NCBI GenBank assembly: GCA_003223295.1
Contig: QHYM01000330.1
Location: 1-32,804, forward strand
Direction of reading: 5' to 3'
Length of the DNA stretch: 32,804 nt
Source: Acidobacteriota bacterium
GTDB taxonomy: Bacteria; Acidobacteriota; Terriglobia; Acidiferrales; UBA7541
Position 1 is the stretch's first letter, and each line of letters starts with the position of its first letter. A program made the translations under genes and the position numbers. Below the pieces are notes generated by a model that saw only the letters and a program-made list of their open reading frames with translations, had not been told where the DNA came from and did not search any database. Of this stretch, positions 24,921 to 31,545 are shown piece after piece.

Positions 24921-26039
24921 ATGAACGAGACCTATGAAGGACCTTTTTCGCTGCTCCAAATGTTCTGGGGCAGCATCACCGCGCGTCCAATGCGCAGTTC
25001 TCTCAGTGTGATTGCCATCGCTATCCAGGTAATCCTTGTTCTGATGATCGTCGGTCTCACTTCGGGAGTCGTTTCCGAATGGGGAAAGCGCGTGGAAGGT
25101 GTTGGCGCGGACATTCTCGTGCAGCCTCCGAACTCTTCGATTTTCTTTGCCTTCTCCAGTGCTGTGATGCCGGAGCCTCTTGGAGATCAGATTGCCAGCG
25201 TGAGCAGCGTTGATGAGGTAGCTCCCACGGTTATCCTCACGGAACCAAAGAGTTTAGTGATGGTTTACGGCATCGACTACCAGCGTTTCAACGCCCTCAG
25301 CAAAGGCTTCTTGTTTCGCGATGGCCGCCCGTTCGAAGGGCCCGATGAAGTGATTGCCGACGACATCATCGCGCAAACGCGACATTTGAAGGTCGGCAGC
25401 CAAGTCACCCTGCTGAATCATCAATTTACGGTCAGCGGCGTCGTTGCTCATGGCAAAGGCGCGCGCTTTTTCATTCCTATGCGCACCGCGCAGGAAGTTG
25501 CCGGTGCGGAGAAGCGCGTCTCCATGTTCTACGTTCGCAGCAAAGGCGATACAGAGGCCACGCGCGCGCAACTCGCAAAATTGTTTCCCCAATACAGCAT
25601 CCGCTCTCTCGCGGAATACGTTTCCCTCATGAATTCTTCCAATTTGCCGCAACTTCGTCCCTTCACGCGCACCATGGTCGCCCTCGGCATCGTCATCAGC
25701 TTTATCGTCGTTTTGCTTAACATGCACACGATGGTCATGGAGCGCACACGCGAGATTGGCATTCTGAAGGCCTTGGGTTTTTCCCGTTTTGACATTGTTC
25801 GAATGCTCCTCACAGAGACATTCATTCTTACTCTTTTTGGCGCTGGCCTTGGCGTGGGCCTCACTTTTCTTACTCGTGTGATTCTAAAAGAAGTGAATCC
25901 TGGCCTCACGGTTCTCATTTCTCTCAACTGGATATTTAGCGCCATTGTCCTCGCGTTGGTTGGGGCCGCGGCTGGTGCGTTGTACCCTGCGCTCCGCGCC
26001 GCCACCTACGATCCTGTGGTCGCGCTGGCTTACGAATAG
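24921..26039 (+). CDS. FtsX/MacB-type ABC transporter permease without adjacent ATPase
   Basis: A 372-residue single-unit permease. Helix 1 is near residues 27-50 (S-V-I-A-I-A-I-Q-V-I-L-V-L-M-I-V-G-L). An extracytoplasmic MacB-like domain follows (about 55-245), then three C-terminal helices with the FtsX core (M-E-R-T-R-E-I-G-I-L-K-A-L-G-F-S) and the ending A-L-Y-P-A-L-R-A-A-T-Y-D-P-V-V-A-L-A-Y-E. Such permeases work with a LolD/MacB-like ATPase in export or lipoprotein handling, but none lies in this window. It is followed, 37 nt later, by the ferredoxin-NADP reductase. No clear ribosome binding site precedes the ATG. Confidence 0.85.
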   Translation: MNETYEGPFSLLQMFWGSITARPMRSSLSVIAIAIQVILVLMIVGLTSGVVSEWGKRVEGVGADILVQPPNSSIFFAFSSAVMPEPLGDQIASVSSVDEVAPTVILTEPKSLVMVYGIDYQRFNALSKGFLFRDGRPFEGPDEVIADDIIAQTRHLKVGSQVTLLNHQFTVSGVVAHGKGARFFIPMRTAQEVAGAEKRVSMFYVRSKGDTEATRAQLAKLFPQYSIRSLAEYVSLMNSSNLPQLRPFTRTMVALGIVISFIVVLLNMHTMVMERTREIGILKALGFSRFDIVRMLLTETFILTLFGAGLGVGLTFLTRVILKEVNPGLTVLISLNWIFSAIVLALVGAAAGALYPALRAATYDPVVALAYE

Positions 26040-26076
26040 TGGTCCACTTTTGTTGGCGGCAAGATATTGCGCCGCT

Positions 26077-26883
26077 ATGGAAGCAACCCAGATGGTTCGT
26101 TCCTTGGACAAATACTACGGCGCGCGGATTCTCGATCGCCGGGATGTTTCTCAGGATTTGTGCATCCTGCACGTTGATCCCGGCGGACCTCTCGAATTCC
26201 GTGCCGGACAATACGCCACTCTCGGCATCGAGCGCGACGGCGTTCGAACCGAGCGCGCCTACTCCATTGTTTCTTCTCCGTACGAAGACGCACTTGAGTT
26301 CTTCGTCGAGTTGGTTCCACATGGTGGCTTGACGCCTCATCTTTTCCAGTTGAAGCCGGGCGACACGTTTCTCTGCCGCAAAATCGCCAAGGGCCGCTTC
26401 CTGCTGGATCTGAGCAGTGGCCGCAGAAACCATCTGCTCATTTCCACGGTCACCGGCATCGCTCCGTTCGTCAGCTACGTGCGCACGCTCTATCGCGATT
26501 GGAAAAATGGCGCCGGTCCCATGCCCGGCGAACACCAGTTTTTCTGTCTACAGGGAGCCAGCCACTCTTTCGAATTCGGCTATCGCGAAGAACTCGAGCG
26601 CCTTGCCTCTGAAGCCCCGTGGTTCAAATACATACCCACTGTCAGCCGACCTCGGGATGAGCCGCAGTGGACGGGCGAGACCGGGCGCGTGGACGATCTT
26701 TTGAGGAAGTACACAGACGCGTGGGGGCTGCGGCCGGACAACACCACAGCGTACTTATGCGGTCATCCGAAAATGATCGAGAATAGCCGGGGAATTTTGC
26801 AGCGCGCCCGGTGGAAGAAGGACGCCATCCTCGAAGAAGCGTATTACCAAGTCACATTTAAGGAGGCGGGCGGCTCGGCCTGA
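26077..26883 (+). CDS. Ferredoxin/flavodoxin-NADP+ reductase-like FAD enzyme
   Basis: The protein of 268 residues starts MEATQMVRSLD; a longer frame to 25945 lies within the permease gene and is rejected. It has the FAD-binding R-A-Y-S-I-V-S-S-P at 60-68 and G-G-L-T-P-H-L-F at 83-90. The NADP-binding T-V-T-G-I-A-P-F-V-S-Y near 124-134 and L-C-G-H-P-K-M-I near 226 complete the two-domain FNR plan. It should move electrons between NADPH and a ferredoxin or flavodoxin in the cytoplasm. The C-terminus runs about a dozen residues past the usual end. Co-transcription with the permease is likely but the functional link is unclear. Confidence 0.87.
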   Translation: MEATQMVRSLDKYYGARILDRRDVSQDLCILHVDPGGPLEFRAGQYATLGIERDGVRTERAYSIVSSPYEDALEFFVELVPHGGLTPHLFQLKPGDTFLCRKIAKGRFLLDLSSGRRNHLLISTVTGIAPFVSYVRTLYRDWKNGAGPMPGEHQFFCLQGASHSFEFGYREELERLASEAPWFKYIPTVSRPRDEPQWTGETGRVDDLLRKYTDAWGLRPDNTTAYLCGHPKMIENSRGILQRARWKKDAILEEAYYQVTFKEAGGSA

Positions 26884-26918
26884 AGTTTGTATTGAGGACT
26901 GGGAACTGACGACTCTCT

Positions 26919-27356
26919 TCACGCTCCCGGCGAACTGGCCTCGAGCTGTCCGACCACATCATCCACAGTGCTCAAAGGCACCAGCACGTGAACATTCTGA
27001 TCAGGCGCCTCCACGTCAATCTGCAATTTCCCATCGTGCGTGCGAATTCGCACGTGTTGGTCGTCATCCTTGACTTCTACAAACTCGGCGTCAGGAAATT
27101 CTTTCAATTCCTTGAACAACGCGTGGGCCACGGGCAGAAACTCTCGCGCGTGTTCCGCAGCGTCCCGAAGGTGATGCCTCGGCACAAAATGCATGGTCAT
27201 TGGCACGACGGCAGCCGGCACCCACATGTGAACGTGCGAGCCTCCCGCGCGGTATTCATCCACATCCACGCGAATCAGGCCTTCGTGGAACGTGTACGTA
27301 CCCGCCATTACGAGCGCGCCGCCTAGTCCGAGAGCAGCTTTCGCCAGCAGCATCAT
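26919..27356 (-). CDS. Secreted protein with a beta-rich module shared with its neighbour
   Basis: A 145-residue protein with a signal peptide (L-L-A-K-A-A-L-G-L-G-G-A-L-V-M-A-G). Two segments follow the pattern 'V-x-V-x-V-P' then a helix and 'E-F-V-E-V-K-D-D-D-Q-H-V-R-I'. The same pattern occurs twice in the upstream gene product, so the pair derive from one module. No known domain was recognised; anti-sigma or surface roles are possible but unsupported. GGGAGG precedes the ATG at 27356. It follows the neighbouring gene by 45 nt and is probably in one operon with it. Confidence 0.72.
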   Translation of the reverse strand: MMLLAKAALGLGGALVMAGTYTFHEGLIRVDVDEYRAGGSHVHMWVPAAVVPMTMHFVPRHHLRDAAEHAREFLPVAHALFKELKEFPDAEFVEVKDDDQHVRIRTHDGKLQIDVEAPDQNVHVLVPLSTVDDVVGQLEASSPGA

Positions 27357-27401
27357 GTTTGCCTCCCTGGGCGTTTCGAACGCCTTGCCTTGTTCGGGGT
27401 C

Positions 27402-28040
27402 TTAGTCCGCCACGTTCTTGGAATCCAGCCAGACCTTCACGGTGTTTTCGCTGTCCTTCACGGAAACCAGTTCGACGTCGCCTTGAGCGCCCAGCGCGTG
27501 CAGTGCCGCCACCAGGTCCAGTTCATCCTTGCCCGCCGAGAGCAGGGCCTCGATCACCTTCATCGGCACCTTGACTTCGACCTGCGACTTCTTTGACGCG
27601 CCCTTGTCCACCACATGAATAATCAGGTGGTTGCCTTCCTTGGCAACGCGCACATCGTTGTCGTTGCCCTGAACGGTGACGTATTCGCCGTCCTTGGCGG
27701 TGCGTATCGCGTCCACGAGGGCGCGCAGGTCAACGTCGTTGATGTCCGAGGAATCGATCCTCACCTTTCCGTTGTGCAGCCGGTCGTGATTGACCGCGGG
27801 AAGGACCTTTTCCGCCAACTCGAGCGGCACGTTGACGCGGACGGTGTCACCCTTGCCGGTGGTACAGATCACGCGCACGTGCAGCCAGCGCTCCCCCTTT
27901 TCTGTCGTCGCGGAACTCGTTGACTGCGCAGCCTTTGCGGGTGCCGGCGTGCTCTGCGCCATAACGCCCACCGAAAGCAGCAAACCCGTTGCGGTCGCGA
28001 GAACAGCCTTGGTGATGAACCCTCGATTTACATTGGACAT
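27402..28040 (-). CDS. Secreted protein with two copies of the same beta-rich module
   Basis: A 212-residue protein: signal peptide to about residue 30 (V-L-A-T-A-T-G-L-L-L-S-V-G-V-M-A-Q-S), a linker rich in S, T, A and P (30-48), then two modules. The first has H-V-R-V, V-R-V-N-V-P-L-E-L-A-E-K-V-L, A-L-V-D-A-I-R, D-G-E-Y-V-T-V and D-V-R-V. The second has V-E-V-K-V-P-M-K-V-I-E-A-L-L, D-L-V-A-A-L-H-A-L, G-D-V-E-L-V-S-V and T-V-K-V-W-L. The alignment of the two halves is clear by eye. Function is unknown. AGGAGA lies 10 nt before the ATG. A possible ECF-type promoter is at 28130-28156. Confidence 0.78.
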   Translation of the reverse strand: MSNVNRGFITKAVLATATGLLLSVGVMAQSTPAPAKAAQSTSSATTEKGERWLHVRVICTTGKGDTVRVNVPLELAEKVLPAVNHDRLHNGKVRIDSSDINDVDLRALVDAIRTAKDGEYVTVQGNDNDVRVAKEGNHLIIHVVDKGASKKSQVEVKVPMKVIEALLSAGKDELDLVAALHALGAQGDVELVSVKDSENTVKVWLDSKNVAD

Positions 28041-28129
28041 GGCGGATTGTCTCCTAGCCGGCGTTTTCCTTGGAGTGGCGGTCCTTCAGGCTATAAATGG
28101 GACTGCCTTCCCCGGCTGTTGGATAGAGG

Positions 28130-28156
28130 TACGAGACAGCCCTCAAAAATGTTTCC
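28130..28156 (-). promoter_or_regulatory. Possible ECF sigma-type promoter
   Basis: On the minus strand GGAAAC (28156-28151) and CGTA (28133-28130) are separated by 17 nt. This is close to the TGAAAC-N16-CGTA pattern of sigma-W-type ECF factors. Transcription would begin about 80 nt before the start of the secreted-protein gene at 28040. One site only, so low confidence. Confidence 0.3.
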
Positions 28157-28273
28157 TTAAAAAAAAGGGCCTTCCCACCGTTACAGGGCAGATCCATTTA
28201 TCTCGGCATAGACGCGGTATAACGGCCACCGCCCAGTGGCTGTTGGCTTCTTGCTCACCCCATGCTCTCGGCT

Positions 28274-28447
28274 ACTTTTTGCACAGCCGTGCACAGCTTT
28301 CCACAGCTAAATTCGCAGATTCCCCTTGCCACGAAAAAGCGCTGGGCTTACTCTGCCGCTCAGATTGAGCCGGGAAGCCTTAAAAACTTTGCGGCACAAT
28401 TGAAAGAGGGCGCAGCGGTCGCAAGGCCGTTGCGCCCTCAATCTTTT
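28274..28447 (+). repeat. Direct repeat copy 1 (~174 bp) with phased CACAGC boxes and terminator hairpin
   Basis: This copy aligns without gaps (except in a T run) to 29458-29631 at roughly 90 % identity, counted by eye. It starts with a T run and three CACAGC boxes at 28282, 28292 and 28302, exactly 10 nt apart. In the middle a hairpin with 7-nt loop (GGCTTACTCT with AGATTGAGCC) has one mismatch. It ends with the 15-bp hairpin at 28406-28439 and ATCTTTT. It lies just downstream of the MBL-fold gene. It may encode a small RNA or be a dispersed mobile repeat. Confidence 0.75.
28406..28447. terminator. Intrinsic terminator, 15-bp stem with GCAA loop (copy 1)
   Basis: The left arm GAGGGCGCAGCGGTC (28406-28420) pairs fully, allowing two G-T pairs, with 28425-28439 around a GCAA tetraloop. 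AATCTTTT follows on the plus strand and TTTCAATT on the minus strand. It can therefore stop transcription from the plus-strand repeat and also from the MBL-fold gene, whose stop codon is 63 nt away. Confidence 0.75.
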
Positions 28448-28501
28448 GGCCCACGCCATTTCTGTCTTTGCCGTGCTGTTTCCGGAACCTCTTGTCAAAC
28501 T

Positions 28502-29410
28502 TCACTTTTCCGTTTTAATTGCCGCGTAAATCTCATGCACAAATGCATCCGCCGGAACGCGTCCGTGTCCCCACTTCTCGTCGAAGTCGGCTGTCGGGTG
28601 CTCCGCAATCACCCGGCTTTCTGTGTGCCCCGCGTCGATTGAGCGCTTCACCCGGTCGCGAACGGCCACGATCATGTCGCGAAAAGCCCTTACGCTTGTG
28701 CCGTTCGTCACTTCGCCGCGCGCGGGCACAACATGGAACCCGGGATCCGTCCATCCGTCCAGCATTTTCAGCAGCCCGTCGAGCGTGCCGCCTTGCGCGG
28801 TATCGATCGCGGGGTAGCCGTCTCCCGGAAACACTTCGCCCCAATAAACCAGCTTGGCCACATGAAAATGCACTAGCGCGTCGGCGTCGCTGTATCCCGG
28901 TTTTTGGTGCACGATGTGGACCGCCTCTCCGTTGACATCGAAGGTCATCACCTCCGAGAACGCGATTCGTGGGCGGTCGACTCCCAGTTTTACAAACCGC
29001 TCGGACAGTGGTGGCGGCGCACCCATGACGTGCCCGCCGATTCGTTCTACCGCCTTTTCCTGCATCGCCACGAACGCTCCGCGGCGTCCCCATCCCGCGT
29101 CGCCTTCCGAATGCGTGGGATCCTGCGGTGCGATCACCACGTATCGCACCGCCGATTTCGTCCGGCTCGCCAGCTCGCTGCTGATGCGTGCCGTGCTGTC
29201 TGCGGACGGCGTTCCGATGAGCAACGCACCATCCGGTCCCACCAAGGCCACGACGTTGCCGGTCTTGGTGGAAAACACTACGACAGTCGGCGTGATCTCG
29301 GTGACGGCCACTGTCTCCTGTGTGTCCATTGCGGACTGGCCCGCGAATGCAAGCACGAATCCAATTAGCACCCTCGCGCAAAGACCAGCGCCCGTTTGAA
29401 AAGCGTTCAT
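28502..29410 (-). CDS. Secreted metallo-beta-lactamase-fold protein lacking the metal ligands
   Basis: 302 residues from the ATG at 29410, which has AGGAGGGTGGAG upstream; a longer reading to 29446 is less likely. A signal peptide (V-L-I-G-F-V-L-A-F-A-G-Q-S-A) is followed by the usual MBL start (V-V-V-F-S-T-K-T-G-N-V-V-A-L-V-G-P-D-G-A-L-L-I). The strand-loop that normally carries T-H-x-H-x-D-H reads A-P-Q-D-P-T-H (94-100). The second histidine motif reads G-Y-S-D-A-D (172-177) instead of HxxGD, and the G-D-x-F bridge aspartate is E (G-E-V-F, 191-194). The reading frame is full-length, so this looks like a pseudoenzyme rather than a broken gene. It lies between the two copies of a ~174-bp direct repeat. 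Confidence 0.8.
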   Translation of the reverse strand: MNAFQTGAGLCARVLIGFVLAFAGQSAMDTQETVAVTEITPTVVVFSTKTGNVVALVGPDGALLIGTPSADSTARISSELASRTKSAVRYVVIAPQDPTHSEGDAGWGRRGAFVAMQEKAVERIGGHVMGAPPPLSERFVKLGVDRPRIAFSEVMTFDVNGEAVHIVHQKPGYSDADALVHFHVAKLVYWGEVFPGDGYPAIDTAQGGTLDGLLKMLDGWTDPGFHVVPARGEVTNGTSVRAFRDMIVAVRDRVKRSIDAGHTESRVIAEHPTADFDEKWGHGRVPADAFVHEIYAAIKTEK

Positions 29411-29457
29411 CTCCACCCTCCTGGCATGCTCCGCATGAGTGTCCATTGCGGGCCCTC

Positions 29458-29631
29458 ACTTTTGCACAGCCGTGCACAGCTTTCCACAGCGAAACTTTCA
29501 GATTCCTCTTGCCAAGAAAAAGCGCCGGGCTTAGTCTCTGGCACAGATTGAGCCGAGAAGCCTTAAAAACTTTGCGGCGCAATTGAAAGAGGGCGCAGCA
29601 GCCGCAAGGTTGTTGCGCCCTCAATCTTTTT
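29458..29631 (+). repeat. Direct repeat copy 2 (~174 bp) with phased CACAGC boxes and terminator hairpin
   Basis: Second copy of the element at 28274-28447. CACAGC boxes start at 29465, 29475 and 29485, again 10 nt apart. The middle hairpin (GGCTTAGTCT with AGATTGAGCC, 7-nt loop) is fully paired here with two G-T pairs. The end is the 15-bp hairpin at 29589-29622. It begins 47 nt upstream of the MBL-fold gene start, so that gene's promoter may lie in or beside it, and it is downstream of the aldolase-like gene. Confidence 0.75.
29589..29631. terminator. Intrinsic terminator, 15-bp stem with GCAA loop (copy 2)
   Basis: GAGGGCGCAGCAGCC (29589-29603) pairs with 29608-29622 around GCAA, followed by AATCTTTTT on the plus strand. 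Compared with copy 1, one G-C pair has become A-T, one G-C has become G-T and one T-G has become C-G, so the stem is kept although the sequence changes. It lies about 80 nt after the stop of the aldolase-like gene on the minus strand and can terminate that as well. Confidence 0.75.
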
Positions 29632-29701
29632 CGGCTAATTTCCTGCAGCAGATATCAGCAGCGTTGGTTCTATCTAATTCCCTTTTGCGCTGACTTCCTC
29701 T

Positions 29702-30916
29702 TTATGCCTTCTCGGTGGCTGCCTGATGCATACGGGAAGCCGTTGCCTTCGGCCCTTGCAGCAACGGCGCCTCGCGGCCACGCGCCGTCACCTTTTCTAC
29801 TGACTCGATTTGGCCATCCCGCACTAACAGTGCGCAATCAAAATTGTTCACTGTAGGGCAAACGTGCCGTGGAAGGAGGAAAAGCGCTTCACCAACCTGA
29901 GGGCCCGCGGTCCCACCTGCGACCGCCATGGGCAGATGTTCTTCGCTCGGCGAAAGCGGCGTGAGTTCCGGATGCCCCACGACCACGCACGTCGGCACCC
30001 CGGCATCGGCGGACACGGACTTGTGCCCGGCATCGCAAGTGACCACGCCCGCTCGCGGCTGGCTTACCACTCGTGTCAACACCAGCACCGCAGGCCGCAA
30101 ACCATATTCGTCCGGCAGTTGCGCCAGGTTCGTTGCATCGTTATAGACCACGGTCCCCGGCGACATGCGGTGAACGAATCCATTCCCGCGAAAACCCTTG
30201 TACGCAAGCGAGCACGGGAGCGTCGGCGTGCCCGCGGTGATGACCTCCCGCACGCTTGCTCCGCTGCGATGAACCTCGCTCACCATTCCTAGCAGGGAAT
30301 CATAGCCGGCATGCGCCGCCACGATTCTTTCGCGTTCTTCCAAGCCGCCGTACTGCCCGTCGTAATAATGCAAGCCACGGAACTCCAGTGCTGCTGCTAT
30401 CACCGCGTCCACAAGCTTAAGAACTTCGGCTCGGTGGCTCTGTTCGATACCGGTGCGATTCATGCCGGGATTTATGTCGAGAAACACGCCGACGCGGCTG
30501 CCTCGCCATTGCCGCACTTGTTCCTCGTTCTCAGCCAAAACGGAAATGCGCGTATCCGGAATCTCATCCGCAATTTTGCGCACGCGGCGCGCATTCGCAC
30601 CCACTGCCGGATAAGCGTAGAGCACATCCGCTGCGCCGCTTTGGCAGGCCACCAGCAGTTCCAGCGTGGTCGCACACTTAAAGTTCCTGATCCCGCGCTC
30701 GACCAGCATGCGCAACGTGTAATCCAGTTTTGCCGTCTTGATGTGCACGCGCCAACGATCCGCGTTGCCACCCAGCAGGTCCAACGTCCGCGCAATGTTA
30801 GAGGCGATCATTTCCGGATACACCACGAGCGCAGGCGTAAGCACATCCTCGAGGCCCGATACGCGGTAGCGCTCATCCCAAGGAAACTCGCTCAGCATGG
30901 ATTTTTCCGTTGCCAT
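29702..30916 (-). CDS. D-threonine aldolase-like fold-III PLP enzyme (alanine racemase-type barrel)
   Basis: About 404 residues. The N-terminal barrel has L-T-P-A-L-V-V-Y-P and the PLP-lysine motif H-I-K-T-A-K-L-D, where most relatives have HVKTHK; the first lysine is the likely Schiff base. Further on come L-D-I-N-P-G-M-N-R-T-G-I, G-L-H-Y-Y-D-G-Q-Y and T-A-G-T-P-T. The C-terminal beta domain carries the metal motif R-H-V-C-P near the end, used with a divalent ion in D-threonine aldolases and D-serine dehydratases. It may cleave beta-hydroxy-D-amino acids or dehydrate D-serine. The start is uncertain: ATG at 30916 or 30898, or TTG at 30967. It is divergent from the APC permease relic. Confidence 0.85.
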   Translation of the reverse strand: MATEKSMLSEFPWDERYRVSGLEDVLTPALVVYPEMIASNIARTLDLLGGNADRWRVHIKTAKLDYTLRMLVERGIRNFKCATTLELLVACQSGAADVLYAYPAVGANARRVRKIADEIPDTRISVLAENEEQVRQWRGSRVGVFLDINPGMNRTGIEQSHRAEVLKLVDAVIAAALEFRGLHYYDGQYGGLEERERIVAAHAGYDSLLGMVSEVHRSGASVREVITAGTPTLPCSLAYKGFRGNGFVHRMSPGTVVYNDATNLAQLPDEYGLRPAVLVLTRVVSQPRAGVVTCDAGHKSVSADAGVPTCVVVGHPELTPLSPSEEHLPMAVAGGTAGPQVGEALFLLPRHVCPTVNNFDCALLVRDGQIESVEKVTARGREAPLLQGPKATASRMHQAATEKA

Positions 30917-31060
30917 CTCGGCATCGATGATATCGCGTAATTGCGAATCAGAACCACTAGCATACAAATTCCCTTTCTGTGGAGTTGGACGTTACCATCC
31001 GAGTGCATTCTGGTTGACCACCTTTGTGGCGGATAGTAGGCTCTCTCAATTCTTTCTCCA

Positions 31061-31545
31061 ATGAGCCCTCATCCAAAGGAGCATCCCGAACGATCAGACT
31101 TGGTCCGCGGCCTCGGGCTGTGGGCGGCGACTGCGGTCGTCATTGGCGACACCATCGGATCGGGCATCTTTCTCGTCTCGAGCGACATGGCCCGTGCCTC
31201 TGGCTCGGCGACGCTGGTTTTCGCCGCCTGGATTCTCGGCGGGCTTATCGTGCTGTTTGGCGCTTTCTGTTATGCGGAGCTCGGCGCGGCATTTCCGAAA
31301 GCGGGCGGCCCATACCTTTACTTGAACCGCGGCCTTGGGCCTCTCTGGGGATTCCTGTTCGGATGGATGAGCTCCTTTCTTGAGCGGCCCGTGGCCATGG
31401 CCGCTCTGGCAGCTGGATTCCTGCGATTTCTGGGATTCCTGTTTCCCGTTGTGGCTACCCCGTTGTTCACGGGGCACGTCGGCCGGTACGCATTCACGTT
31501 CACCGCGGCCCAGCCGCTGGCGGCGCTCGTCGTGCTACTCCCTAC
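31061..31545 (+). pseudogene. APC-family amino acid permease, 3' part cut off by IS110
   Basis: From the ATG at 31061 the frame gives about 160 residues of an APC transporter. It has G-L-G-L-W-A-A-T-A-V-V-I-G-D-T-I-G-S-G-I-F-L in helix 1, then Y-A-E-L-G-A-A-F-P-K-A-G-G-P-Y-L-Y-L with the conserved helix-3 motif, and G-F-L-F-G-W-M. Family members have about 450-500 residues, so two thirds are missing. The homology stops at L-A-A-L-V-V-L-L, where the IS110 element begins. The same frame remains open through the antisense of the transposase to the window end, which is accidental. The rest of the gene may lie beyond the element. Confidence 0.75.

Noticed and set aside
29545-29575. 6S RNA resemblance
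   Set aside because: CCGAGAAGCCTTAAAA in repeat copy 2 recalls a stretch of E. coli 6S RNA from memory, but the long rod with central bubble is not seen and the element ends in a terminator of its own; judged coincidental without a covariance search.
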